NCBI RefSeq assembly: GCF_900102055.1
Contig: NZ_FNBA01000005.1
Span: forward strand, 124,001-188,000
DNA from: Ulvibacter litoralis
GTDB taxonomy: Bacteria > Bacteroidota > Bacteroidia > Flavobacteriales > Flavobacteriaceae
Length of the DNA stretch: 64,000 nucleotides
Reading direction: 5' to 3'
Position 1 is the first letter of the stretch. Each line of letters begins with the position of its first letter. Both the position numbers and the translations under genes were made by a program. The notes beneath the pieces were generated by a model, which saw only the letters and a list, made by a program, of their open reading frames with translations, was not told the origin of the DNA and did no database searches. Shown piece after piece: positions 1-7,816 of the stretch.

Positions 1-249
1 ACTCATGTATTTTTGAAGTGCATGTAATAAGTTGTCATTTTCGGTATCCTTTTTCTGAAGCTTCATTAGAACATCTTCAGAATCAATCTTTGCACTTAAA
101 TCATCTCCATACAGGCCAATAAGGTTTTTTAATTCCTTTTTAATGTACCGTAAATGGTTCATCCAATTGTCTAGTTCAATCGTGTTTATTTTATGCGTGA
201 CATCTATATCCGTATCGTGATTGTAAATATCTGTTTGTGACGTTTTCAT
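1..249 (-). CDS. Helical hypothetical protein, C-terminus beyond window edge
   Basis: Reading leftwards from an ATG at 247-249, the frame stays open for 83 codons to the window edge, so the 3' end is missing. The protein is charged and predicted helical with no signal peptide. Residues around 28-45 (NWMNHLRYIKKELKNLIG) share a spacing of hydrophobic residues and a K(D/K)E motif with the two hypothetical proteins at 63028 and 63480. All three look like one paralogous family, with the pattern Lxxx(L/F)(I/M)K-(D/K)-E-xxxLxxL. The gene is followed upstream by the GreA/GreB-like gene with a 10-base gap and is probably co-transcribed with it. Function is unknown. Confidence 0.65.
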   Translation of the reverse strand, partial: MKTSQTDIYNHDTDIDVTHKINTIELDNWMNHLRYIKKELKNLIGLYGDDLSAKIDSEDVLMKLQKKDTENDNLLHALQKYMS

Positions 250-259
250 TTGCTTCCTA

Positions 260-679
260 TTAAATAGACATATCAATTTTTTTGGCATTACTGCTTTGTG
301 TTACAGCTACAATTTTTATTTTTTGTTCGCCTGTTGGGAAATCCCAAACAACAGTATCTCCTTCAGAATAACCGAAAAGTGCAGTTCCCATAGGAGTGAG
401 CACCGATATTTTATCGTTTTTTGTATCCTTTTCGGATGGGATCACGAGTTGTATCGTTTTTTCCCATCCGGTTTCAGAATACACCATTATTTTACTATTA
501 AATCGAATCACATCCTTCGGCATATCTGCTTCATCTAAGACTTGGGCAGTTTTAATTTCTTCACTTAATCTTTGCAGCGATTTTTGAATTTCAAAATTTT
601 CAGCATAACCTGATATATTGAGTATTCGCTTCAGAAAAACATATTCTTTCTTCTCTAATATTAAATTTCCGTACTTCAT
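260..679 (-). CDS. GreA/GreB-family transcription elongation factor-like protein
   Basis: 139 residues. The C-terminal half (about 75-139) matches the GreA/GreB C-terminal FKBP-like fold, with the motif ISVLTPMGTALFGYSEGDTV followed by W-x-x-P-x-G. The N-terminal half is a short charged helical region, too short for a full GreA coiled coil, so it resembles Rnk or the stand-alone Gre-like factors common in Bacteroidota. Such proteins bind the RNA polymerase secondary channel. It lies 28 bases downstream of glutamate dehydrogenase on the same strand. The family is clear; whether it cleaves RNA or only modulates polymerase is not. Confidence 0.8.
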   Translation of the reverse strand: MKYGNLILEKKEYVFLKRILNISGYAENFEIQKSLQRLSEEIKTAQVLDEADMPKDVIRFNSKIMVYSETGWEKTIQLVIPSEKDTKNDKISVLTPMGTALFGYSEGDTVVWDFPTGEQKIKIVAVTQSSNAKKIDMSI

Positions 680-707
680 GATTTTTCGTTTTAATAATTT
701 TATTTAA

Positions 708-2012
708 TTAAGGGAAAATACCTCTTTGAATATAAGCTTTCTCTATACGTTTTATGGCTATACAATAAGCCGCTGTTCGTAAATCCATTCCTTCTCTTTC
801 AGAATATTCATATACTTTATTGAAGGATTCTCTCATCTTTTTGTCAAGTTTTGCCATCACTTCATCAAGTAGCCAAAGCTCCCCGTTTCTGTTTTGTAAC
901 CATTCAAAATAACTACCTACAACACCACCAGAATTACATAAAATATCTGGTATAATTGAAACACCGCGATCTAGTAGGATTTTTTCTCCTTCTACGTTGG
1001 TTGGTCCATTGGCACCTTCCGCAATTAGTTGCGCTTTAATTGAATCTGCATTTTTAGCAGTAATTTGATTTCCTAAAGCTGCTGGAATACAAATCTGACA
1101 GTCAGTAGCGAAGAAGTTTTCACTTTTTAATGCTGAAGCTTCCGGGAAATCGACAATACTTCCGTTGTTACTTAAACTATAGTTAAAAAGATCTTCTACA
1201 TTGATTCCGTTTTGGTTTTCAATACTTCCGAAGGCATCTTGTACTGCCACTAATTTGGCTCCTTCTTTTTCCATAAAATATGAAGCCCAGTAACCTACGT
1301 TTCCGAAGCCTTGTACGATGTATTTTTTATCGAATAAACTTTCATTGTTTTTTTCTGCCCAAAATTTAATGTTCAGAAAAACACCATATCCAGTTGCTCG
1401 GTCACGACCTTCCAAACCACCACTTCCGTCAGGTTTCCCTGTAACTACGTGTTGATTTGCAGTTCGCTCTGCTGGCGGACGCGTACTCATATAAGTATCT
1501 GCAATCCAAGCCATTGTTTGGCTGTTGGTGTTTACGTCTGGAGCAGGAATATCGTGCTCTGGACCAATATTATCGGCCAATGCAAAAGTGAATCGGCGTG
1601 TAATACGCTCTAATTCTCCTTGCGAATATTTTGAAGGATCTAATTGAATTCCTCCTTTACCACCACCGTAAGGCAAACCAGCAAGCGATGTTTTCCAAGT
1701 CATCCACATAGCAAGTGCTCTTGCAGCATCAATATCTACTGTTGGATGGTAACGAAGACCACCTTTGTAAGGCCCTAATGCATTGTTGTGTTGTACTCTA
1801 TATCCAGTAAAGATTTCAACCTCTCCATTGTCCATTTTTACAGGAAAATGAACAATAATTTCATTGTTGGTGATGCTTAGGATTTTACGAATATTAGGAT
1901 GTAGGTTAATTTGGTCTGCAGCACTATTAAATTGCTCCATCACATTATCCATCATACCTCTTACAGGTACTTTTTTTTGTTTTTTATTTACTTCTGCTGT
2001 GATTGTAGTCAT
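708..2012 (-). CDS. gdhA: Glutamate dehydrogenase (Glu/Leu/Phe/Val dehydrogenase family)
   Basis: 434 residues, the usual length of a hexameric bacterial glutamate dehydrogenase. Visible family motifs are PYKGGLRYHP (81-90), the catalytic-lysine loop GGGKGG (116-121), a Rossmann dinucleotide loop GFGNVG in the second half, and AEGANGPT. The enzyme interconverts glutamate and 2-oxoglutarate plus ammonia in the cytoplasm. The similarity is to the NAD-type enzymes of Bacteroidota, but cofactor choice cannot be settled by eye. It precedes the Gre-like gene. The 208-base upstream region has no promoter I can call confidently. A relic of a glutamate synthase lies 5 kb away at 7509-7716. Confidence 0.92.
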   Translation of the reverse strand: MTTITAEVNKKQKKVPVRGMMDNVMEQFNSAADQINLHPNIRKILSITNNEIIVHFPVKMDNGEVEIFTGYRVQHNNALGPYKGGLRYHPTVDIDAARALAMWMTWKTSLAGLPYGGGKGGIQLDPSKYSQGELERITRRFTFALADNIGPEHDIPAPDVNTNSQTMAWIADTYMSTRPPAERTANQHVVTGKPDGSGGLEGRDRATGYGVFLNIKFWAEKNNESLFDKKYIVQGFGNVGYWASYFMEKEGAKLVAVQDAFGSIENQNGINVEDLFNYSLSNNGSIVDFPEASALKSENFFATDCQICIPAALGNQITAKNADSIKAQLIAEGANGPTNVEGEKILLDRGVSIIPDILCNSGGVVGSYFEWLQNRNGELWLLDEVMAKLDKKMRESFNKVYEYSEREGMDLRTAAYCIAIKRIEKAYIQRGIFP

Positions 2013-2220
2013 AATGATATACCGTTTATACGGATGTTTAAAATGAATGTTTTATTTAAAAAGACGGTTACTTATTTTTCTTTGCTCGTATTTATTTCTG
2101 AAAGAAATTTCAATAAAATCTAATTTTACGGGTACTGATTGTAATTTAGGTTTTAACACGCTTCGAGTTGTAAACAAGTTTGTTACGAAGTTGATAATCT
2201 TAGTTTTCATATGCATTGTA

Positions 2221-2403
2221 TTATGCCATTGCCATTGTTGGCTGGTCTTCTTTTTTTACTGAAGGTTCTTGGGGTATAGTAACTACCACGTTCGATATTT
2301 CTTCATACTCACTACACGACCATACTTGAGCTTTTTGATCGGTTAGTATGCAAGTTTCTCTATGTTCGCACGTAGGGCATATATTGAATGAGTTTGTCTT
2401 CAT
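2221..2403 (-). CDS. Small four-cysteine protein under a sigma-54 promoter
   Basis: 60 residues. The first half carries C-P-T-C, then C at about 18 and C at about 30 (CPTCEHRETC and WSCSEY), a spacing that suggests a zinc or Fe-S binding knuckle. The last 25 residues are low complexity with Pro, Glu and Lys. No signal peptide. It is the first gene downstream of the sigma-54-type promoter at 2433-2448, whose predicted start point leaves a leader of about 20 bases. That promoter, and the NtrC-type activator gene immediately upstream on the same strand, suggest it is an output of this two-component system. Function unknown. Confidence 0.75.
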   Translation of the reverse strand: MKTNSFNICPTCEHRETCILTDQKAQVWSCSEYEEISNVVVTIPQEPSVKKEDQPTMAMA

Positions 2404-2432
2404 AGTACATTGTTATAGTTTATGTACCAAAA

Positions 2433-2448
2433 AGCAATGTGCGTGCCA
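2433..2448 (-). promoter_or_regulatory. Sigma-54 (-24/-12) promoter
   Basis: On the minus strand the bases read TGGCAC-GCACA-TTGCT, a full match to the -24/-12 consensus with GG and GC exactly 12 bases apart. The expected start point is about 2422, some 20 bases before the ATG of the four-Cys gene (2401-2403). Confidence 0.85.
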
Positions 2449-2463
2449 TTTAAAATTTAAAAA

Positions 2464-2484
2464 GCACTACAACTACACAAGTGC
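2464..2484. promoter_or_regulatory. Possible enhancer-binding site for the NtrC-type activator
   Basis: Interrupted inverted repeat GCACT-N11-AGTGC located about 50-60 bases upstream of the start point inferred from the sigma-54 promoter. Sigma-54 activators usually bind inverted repeats upstream of the promoter. The five-base arms are short, so this is tentative. Confidence 0.3.
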
Positions 2485-2584
2485 CTGTAATAAAGGGGGT
2501 TGTGTATTTACGTTATGAGTAAGAAGAATATAGAAACTGGTACAAAATCACCCAGTTGGAGTAAAACGTACCATTAAAAATGTA

Positions 2585-3913
2585 CTATTCTGAAAGCTTT
2601 TGACGGATTGTTTTCCGGTCGATTCCGAGAATTTCGGCAGCTTTTGTTTTGTTATTATTGGTCGTTGCAAGTACCTTCTGAATGTACCGTTTCTCCATTT
2701 CTTTTAACGAAACAAGTTCGTCATCTGGAAAATCAATATTAAATTTTAATGAATCTGGTAGGTGTTCAACTTCAATAATTTTATCGCACATAATGACGGC
2801 GCGCTGAATCACATTTTCTAATTCTCGAATATTTCCAGGCCAATTGTAACGTTGCAAAATTACGGAAGCTTCAGGAGTAATTTGAACAAAGCGATCTTTG
2901 TATTCTACGCCGTATTTAAACAGAAATTTTTCAATCAATAACGGAATGTCTTCTTTGCGTTCACGAAGCGGTGCAATGTCAATTTCAACAACGGTAAGTC
3001 TGTAATATAAATCTTCTCTAAAGGTCTCCTTTTTAATCATATCCTTTAGATCACTGTTGGTTGCAGCAATAATACGTACGTCAATTTTTTCTGCTTTTTG
3101 TGAGCCCACTTTTACCACTTCTTTCTCCTGAAGCACTCGTAGTAATCTTGATTGTACCGCAGTTGAAGCATTTCCAATTTCATCTAAAAAAATAGTACCA
3201 CCATTGGCCGCTTGGAAAAACCCTTCTCTGTTCTTTTCAGCACCGGTAAAAGCACCTTTGGTATATCCAAACAATTCAGATTCTAGTAGGTTTTCAGGAA
3301 TACCACCGCAATTTACCGCAATAAAAGGCGCTCTTGAAAATTTACCTTGATAGTGAATTGCACGTGCAATGAGTTCTTTTCCTGTTCCGCTTTCCCCTTT
3401 AATAAATATGGTTGCTTTGTTATCTTTAACGCGTTCTATAACCTGAATAACATCTTTTATTTTTTCTGAATGTCCTATAATGTCACCATACGACTTATCT
3501 TTCAGAATGGTTGCAGTAGGTAGGGAAGTAGTCGCTGTTTTTTTTAGGTTGAATGATTTCTCTATGGCTTTTCCTAATTCTTCTTTGGTAAAGGGTTTGG
3601 TTAGATATTCAACTACGCCAGATTTTATTGCAGAAAGTGAATCTTGAACCGAAGGATAGCCTGTTACAACAAGTTTAGGAAGGTTTGGATAATGTTCTGA
3701 AACAAATTTTATTAGCTCAAAACCATCAATTTCGGGCATTTTTAAATCGGTAATCAATAAGTCGATAGATGTGTCACGTAAAATAGTAACGGCTTCTTTA
3801 ACCGAAACAGCTTTGTAGGTATGATAATTCCAAGATTGTAAATGACGTTGTAAAAGTTCTAAAATATGAATGTCATCATCTACAATTAGTATGTTTTCTT
3901 TTTTTAAATGCAT
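2585..3913 (-). CDS. Sigma-54-dependent NtrC-family response regulator
   Basis: I place the start at the ATG at 3911-3913; a TTG one codon upstream is in frame but unnecessary. The 442-residue product has a receiver domain (about 1-120, phosphoacceptor Asp56 in LLITDLKMPEIDG), an AAA+ domain (about 145-380) with Walker A GESGTGKE, the sigma-54-contacting GAFTGA loop and Walker B GGTIFLDEIG, and a Fis-type HTH at the C-terminus (NKTKAAEILGIDRKTIRQKL). It activates sigma-54 RNA polymerase by ATP hydrolysis when phosphorylated. It directly follows its likely partner kinase gene. The nearest target seen is the sigma-54 promoter at 2433-2448; a second possible one is at 10704-10719. Confidence 0.95.
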   Translation of the reverse strand: MHLKKENILIVDDDIHILELLQRHLQSWNYHTYKAVSVKEAVTILRDTSIDLLITDLKMPEIDGFELIKFVSEHYPNLPKLVVTGYPSVQDSLSAIKSGVVEYLTKPFTKEELGKAIEKSFNLKKTATTSLPTATILKDKSYGDIIGHSEKIKDVIQVIERVKDNKATIFIKGESGTGKELIARAIHYQGKFSRAPFIAVNCGGIPENLLESELFGYTKGAFTGAEKNREGFFQAANGGTIFLDEIGNASTAVQSRLLRVLQEKEVVKVGSQKAEKIDVRIIAATNSDLKDMIKKETFREDLYYRLTVVEIDIAPLRERKEDIPLLIEKFLFKYGVEYKDRFVQITPEASVILQRYNWPGNIRELENVIQRAVIMCDKIIEVEHLPDSLKFNIDFPDDELVSLKEMEKRYIQKVLATTNNNKTKAAEILGIDRKTIRQKLSE

Positions 3914-3916
3914 CAA

Positions 3917-4996
3917 TTACGATTTTGGAAGTGTTACAGTAAAGGTAGCTCCTTTTGTTGTATTGTTTTCTGCCACGATAGTACCATTATGACTAGCCAC
4001 AATACCGTGCACAACGCTTAGGCCTAATCCAGAGCCGTCTCCCGTTGGTTTAGTTGAGAAAAATGGTTGAAATACTTTTTCCAATGCCTCTTCTGAAAGC
4101 CCGTCGCCTTCATCCGAAATTTTCAAAACAATGTGCTTTTTAGTTTGAAAGGTTTCTATTGTCACCACTCCATTTTTTGGAGAGAAATAAATAGCATTCA
4201 TTATTAAATTGAAGATTATTTGCGTGAGTTGAATGGTATCGGCTCGCAATAAAAGAGTTTCGTCTTCAATTTTAACGATGTATTTTACATCTGCTTTTTT
4301 GAATGAAGCATCTAGTAATTTAATCGCATTTTTAATGCTAGGCACGATATTCACTTCCTGCATATGTTGTGGCATTTCGCAGGCGAAGAACATTAGTTTC
4401 TTAACGACTTCACGCGAGAAAATAGCATTGCGAATTATTTTATCGACATCTTCCGAAATCTGTTTGTCATCTTTAAAATCGTCCTTCAATAATTCTGCAA
4501 ATCCTAAAATATTCGCGAGTGGCGTATTGAGTTCATGGGCAATACCGGCGGTAATTTCACCTAAAATTCCCAATCTGTCGGCGCGTTCCATTTGCCGCTT
4601 TAGCAAGGTTTCATTTTTCTGAATTTCGAAACGCTCTAATAAGTTTCCTAATTTAAGAGCTACGTTGTCTAGTAAGTGTTGTTCTTCGGTTAAAAAAGTA
4701 TCTTTAGTATTGTTTAAAGTGGCTATTAGCTGTCCTTCAATTTTATTGAAAATACTGATATTAGAAGAAAGTGATTGCGCATTTAAATTTTCGATGTTCT
4801 TATACGGAACAAAAGACGTTTCAATAACAACTTCAGTTTTTTCAGGAAACTGAAAGGCTTTTTTGAGACTTAAAGTAATTGCCTGAAAGGTTTCTTCTAA
4901 CGGTAAACTATCTGCATTTACAATAATAGACGAGACTTCATAAAGACACGTTAACTCTTTAATGCGCTCTTTTAAAGCTTCTTCCGTAGTGCTCAT
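3917..4996 (-). CDS. Soluble sensor histidine kinase, partner of the NtrC-type regulator
   Basis: 359 residues, no transmembrane segment. Residues 1-125 look like a divergent GAF-type sensory domain, followed by a short coiled linker. The HisKA box has His154 in GIAHELNTPLANILGF, and the HATPase domain shows N (NLIMNAIYFS), G1 (DEGDGL), F and G2 (GDGSGLGLSVV) boxes. It should autophosphorylate and pass phosphate to the regulator encoded next; the two genes almost touch. MscS and NhaA genes lie upstream on the same strand, 2 bases away from the MscS gene, so all could be one transcript. The signal sensed cannot be told from sequence. Confidence 0.93.
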   Translation of the reverse strand: MSTTEEALKERIKELTCLYEVSSIIVNADSLPLEETFQAITLSLKKAFQFPEKTEVVIETSFVPYKNIENLNAQSLSSNISIFNKIEGQLIATLNNTKDTFLTEEQHLLDNVALKLGNLLERFEIQKNETLLKRQMERADRLGILGEITAGIAHELNTPLANILGFAELLKDDFKDDKQISEDVDKIIRNAIFSREVVKKLMFFACEMPQHMQEVNIVPSIKNAIKLLDASFKKADVKYIVKIEDETLLLRADTIQLTQIIFNLIMNAIYFSPKNGVVTIETFQTKKHIVLKISDEGDGLSEEALEKVFQPFFSTKPTGDGSGLGLSVVHGIVASHNGTIVAENNTTKGATFTVTLPKS

Positions 4997-4998
4997 TT

Positions 4999-6087
4999 TT
5001 AAATATTAGTTTCTTTTTTCATTACAATAGTTCGGTATGGGAAGGGGATCTCTATACCTTCTTTGTCAAATCTTTTTTTAATACTTTCTAATACATCAAC
5101 CTTAAGTTGAAAAACATCATTAAAATTACTTGCCCAAGCCCAAGCTCGTATGGTCATAGACGAATCATTTAACTGTGTTAATGCCGTTTTTACAACAGGT
5201 TTTCCTTCCTGTATTTCCAATTCTATACGATTATCTAAGATTAAGGGATGCTTTTCACATTCTTCTTGCATTATCTTTTTAGCTAAATCAATGTCACTAT
5301 CGTAAGATATACCAATCTCGATGCGCTCACAACATTTAAGTTCGCCCATATTGTAATTAATCAGTTTTTCTTTATTAATAATTGAATTAGGAATCACAAT
5401 CATCTTGTTTTCAAAATTTCTAATTACTGTATGACGTAATGTAATATCTATGACTGTACCTACCATTGTGTCTGTAACTTTTACAAGATCTCCTATTTTG
5501 AAAGGTTTGAAAGAAATGATAAAGAAACCTCCAATTAGATTAGAAAGCGCCTCTTGAGATGCTACACCTACAATAAGGGCAAGTACCCCGGCACCGCCTA
5601 AAACGGTTTGTGCGACCCCTCTTAATGACGGAAAAGCCAATAATGTTAATAGTATTCCTATAGCATAGATACTAAAAATAGCTACATAACGAAGAAACTT
5701 AAAACTGGTTGGATCGTAGTTGTTTTCAATTTTATCTTTAATACTTTTTTTAAACCACAGACTAGCAACCGTTGCTGTAACAATGGTTGAAACGGAAACA
5801 AAACCAAGATATAGAACCAATTCAAAATGCCCTTTTAATACACCGTGTTCTTCGTCAGGGAGTAAGATATAAGCGAGTGAAATAAGCCCCAATACCAACC
5901 ATAATGTATTAAGAATTCGTTTTATTATGTTAAAAGGAGTAGCCTTTTCATTTGGAAATTTGATGCGTTCCTGTTTTAATAAGAATTTGTGTAATATATT
6001 GGTTAAAAAATGAAGGATTACTACCAAAAAAATAACAATTGCTCCTCCAATTATTTCAGATTTGTTTATGCTGAAAAATGCTTCCAT
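4999..6087 (-). CDS. MscS-family mechanosensitive ion channel
   Basis: 362 residues. About four hydrophobic segments lie in the first 190 residues. The last contains the Gly/Ala-rich pore helix (TVLGGAGVLALIVGVASQEA), which continues into the MscS beta domain (FKIGDLVKV, GTVIDITLRHTVIRNFENKM, IPNSIINKE) and a C-terminal alpha-beta domain. This is the YnaI/YbdG-like larger subtype rather than minimal MscS. It sits in the inner membrane and releases solutes on hypo-osmotic shock. It is 2 bases upstream of the kinase gene and 37 bases downstream of NhaA, so it may share ion and osmotic physiology with NhaA. Confidence 0.93.
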   Translation of the reverse strand: MEAFFSINKSEIIGGAIVIFLVVILHFLTNILHKFLLKQERIKFPNEKATPFNIIKRILNTLWLVLGLISLAYILLPDEEHGVLKGHFELVLYLGFVSVSTIVTATVASLWFKKSIKDKIENNYDPTSFKFLRYVAIFSIYAIGILLTLLAFPSLRGVAQTVLGGAGVLALIVGVASQEALSNLIGGFFIISFKPFKIGDLVKVTDTMVGTVIDITLRHTVIRNFENKMIVIPNSIINKEKLINYNMGELKCCERIEIGISYDSDIDLAKKIMQEECEKHPLILDNRIELEIQEGKPVVKTALTQLNDSSMTIRAWAWASNFNDVFQLKVDVLESIKKRFDKEGIEIPFPYRTIVMKKETNI

Positions 6088-6124
6088 TAAAAGTTTATTA
6101 GTATTAAAAGTTTCACTTACTTCT

Positions 6125-7420
6125 TTATTTAACTTTATTAAATCTTAAAATAAGATATCCAATGATCCCTGAAATGAAGGAACCTATAAGAATACCAACT
6201 TTTGCAGAGTCAATGTAGTAAGGTTTTGATAAAAATGCCAATCCCGATATAAATATAGCCATTGTGAAGCCAATCCCAGCTAAAAATGAAACTCCTATAA
6301 TTTGTTGCGTATTGATGTCTTTTGGAATATCGAGGAGTTTTACCTTTTTTGCTAAGAAAATTACAAAAGGAATCCCTAACCCTTTTCCTAGTATCAAGCA
6401 AATAATGATAGTTAGCATTAAATTTGTATCCATTTCACTACCGCTAGTAACAAGTACACCTGCATTAGCAAGTGCAAAAATAGGAATAATAAAATAGGCT
6501 ACCCACCCATGTAAACTATGTTCTAAATGTTGTAAAGGGGATTGAAATTTTGATGACCAATCTTCTAAATCATCGATGTGCTCAATTTGCTCTGTTGAAA
6601 GAATAGGCTTGTTTAAAATACTAGCATTTTTAATGTTATTGTACACCAGTTCTAATTGAGCTAAGAACTGTGAGGTATCTATTTTTTGTCTAATAGGAAC
6701 AGAAAATGCCAATAAAACCCCTGCAACTGTTGGGTGAATACCAGATTTTAAAAATAAAAACCAAATAACTATTCCGAAGATAAATAAAACAAATCTCGAG
6801 TAAAAGCCCTTAAACGATAAGAAGTAAAGTATCCCAAGTAATGCAACTGCAATAAACAATAAGGTTAAATTAATAGTACCACTATAAAATAGTGCAATAA
6901 CCAAAACGGCTCCAATATCATCTACGATTGCAAAAGCGGTTAAAAATATCTTGAGACTTAATGGGATTCGTTTTCCTAAACTATTTAAGATTGCCAAAGA
7001 AAAAGCAATATCGGTAGCCATTGGAATTCCCCAACCACCAACTGTTTCAGGATTTTGATTTAATATGAAAAAAAATAGAACGGGAACAATCATACCGCCC
7101 AATGCTCCAAACAAAGGGAAGGTGATTTTTTTTATCGAGTTCAATTCACCAATAAGCAACTCTCTCTTAATCTCAAGTCCTATTAGGAAGAAAAATAGTG
7201 CCATTAATCCATCATTAATCCAAAGAATTAATGGTTTTTTAAATTCAAAAGTTTCAGTAACAATCCCTAATTCATATTGCCAAATGGAGTTGTATGTATT
7301 TCCGAAGGGAGAATTGGCCCAAATAAGTGCTAGTATTGTTGCTAATAATAGTAAAATGCCACTAAAACTTTCAATTTTCACAAATTTTTGAAAGGGGGTA
7401 AGGAACACTTTTTGTATCAT
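6125..7420 (-). CDS. nhaA: Na+/H+ antiporter NhaA
   Basis: 431 residues, slightly longer than E. coli NhaA because of an extra hydrophilic loop near 240-280. Family signatures are FSGILLLLATILALIWANSP at the N-terminus, GLMALFFFLIGLEIKRE, and the ion-binding acidic residues in ATDIAFSL and AIVDDIGAV. About 11-12 membrane helices. It exchanges internal Na+ for external H+ and protects against sodium and alkaline stress. It is first in a possible nhaA-mscS-kinase-regulator run. A TACATTTT element (minus strand, 7436-7443) just upstream resembles a Bacteroidota -7 box but has no palindrome at the window's usual position. Confidence 0.95.
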   Translation of the reverse strand: MIQKVFLTPFQKFVKIESFSGILLLLATILALIWANSPFGNTYNSIWQYELGIVTETFEFKKPLILWINDGLMALFFFLIGLEIKRELLIGELNSIKKITFPLFGALGGMIVPVLFFFILNQNPETVGGWGIPMATDIAFSLAILNSLGKRIPLSLKIFLTAFAIVDDIGAVLVIALFYSGTINLTLLFIAVALLGILYFLSFKGFYSRFVLFIFGIVIWFLFLKSGIHPTVAGVLLAFSVPIRQKIDTSQFLAQLELVYNNIKNASILNKPILSTEQIEHIDDLEDWSSKFQSPLQHLEHSLHGWVAYFIIPIFALANAGVLVTSGSEMDTNLMLTIIICLILGKGLGIPFVIFLAKKVKLLDIPKDINTQQIIGVSFLAGIGFTMAIFISGLAFLSKPYYIDSAKVGILIGSFISGIIGYLILRFNKVK

Positions 7421-7508
7421 ATTTGTTAGTTGTTTAAAATGTATCTTTTATAAATAGTTCTATTTTAGATCTCTAATATGTTTTATAAAACTGAAATTTA
7501 ATTTTCAA

Positions 7509-7716
7509 TCACTGGGTTTCGTCTTAGAAAGCAAAGCTATACGGGCCTAACGCTTTCCATGAAACCACCATACATAGTTTTTTAGAACTAGTACTGGCAA
7601 TTGGTCTTAATGAGCCAAGGGAAGTAACTCGAAATCATATTAGTAAAAGAGTACATTTGTATCATGTACTGACTTTTAATGAAATTTATCCGTATTTATA
7701 CCCGGTTCATTATTGA
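7509..7716 (+). pseudogene. Relic of the C-terminus of an FMN-binding glutamate synthase-family protein
   Basis: From about 7550 the plus strand reads without a stop to a TGA at 7714-7716, and the translation (FHETTIHSFLELVLAIGL, then N-H-I-S-K-R-V and F-N-E-I-Y-P-Y) resembles the last 60 or so residues of the FMN-binding glutamate synthase family, which end with a helix, an N(R)xHIxRRV motif and an EIYP tail. Another stretch in a different frame (7509-7547, GFVLESKAIRA) matches the residues just before, so a frameshift lies near 7548. The rest of the protein (some 430 residues) is missing. No start codon or promoter is evident. The match is from memory and should be verified by database search. 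Confidence 0.6.
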
Positions 7717-7781
7717 ATATTAACACAATTCCTGAAAGCTATAAAAGTTATTTCATATGACTAAAATGATGGGTAAAGCTT

Positions 7782-7807
7782 AAAAAGAGTTTCGTATTCT
7801 CTTTTTT
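7782..7807. terminator. Hairpin terminator after the transhydrogenase operon
   Basis: Inverted repeat AAAAAGAG / CTCTTTTTT around a 9-base loop, with a poly-A on one side and poly-T on the other, so it could act in both directions. It lies 10 bases beyond the stop of pntB. Confidence 0.6.
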
Positions 7808-7816
7808 ATACAAGGA

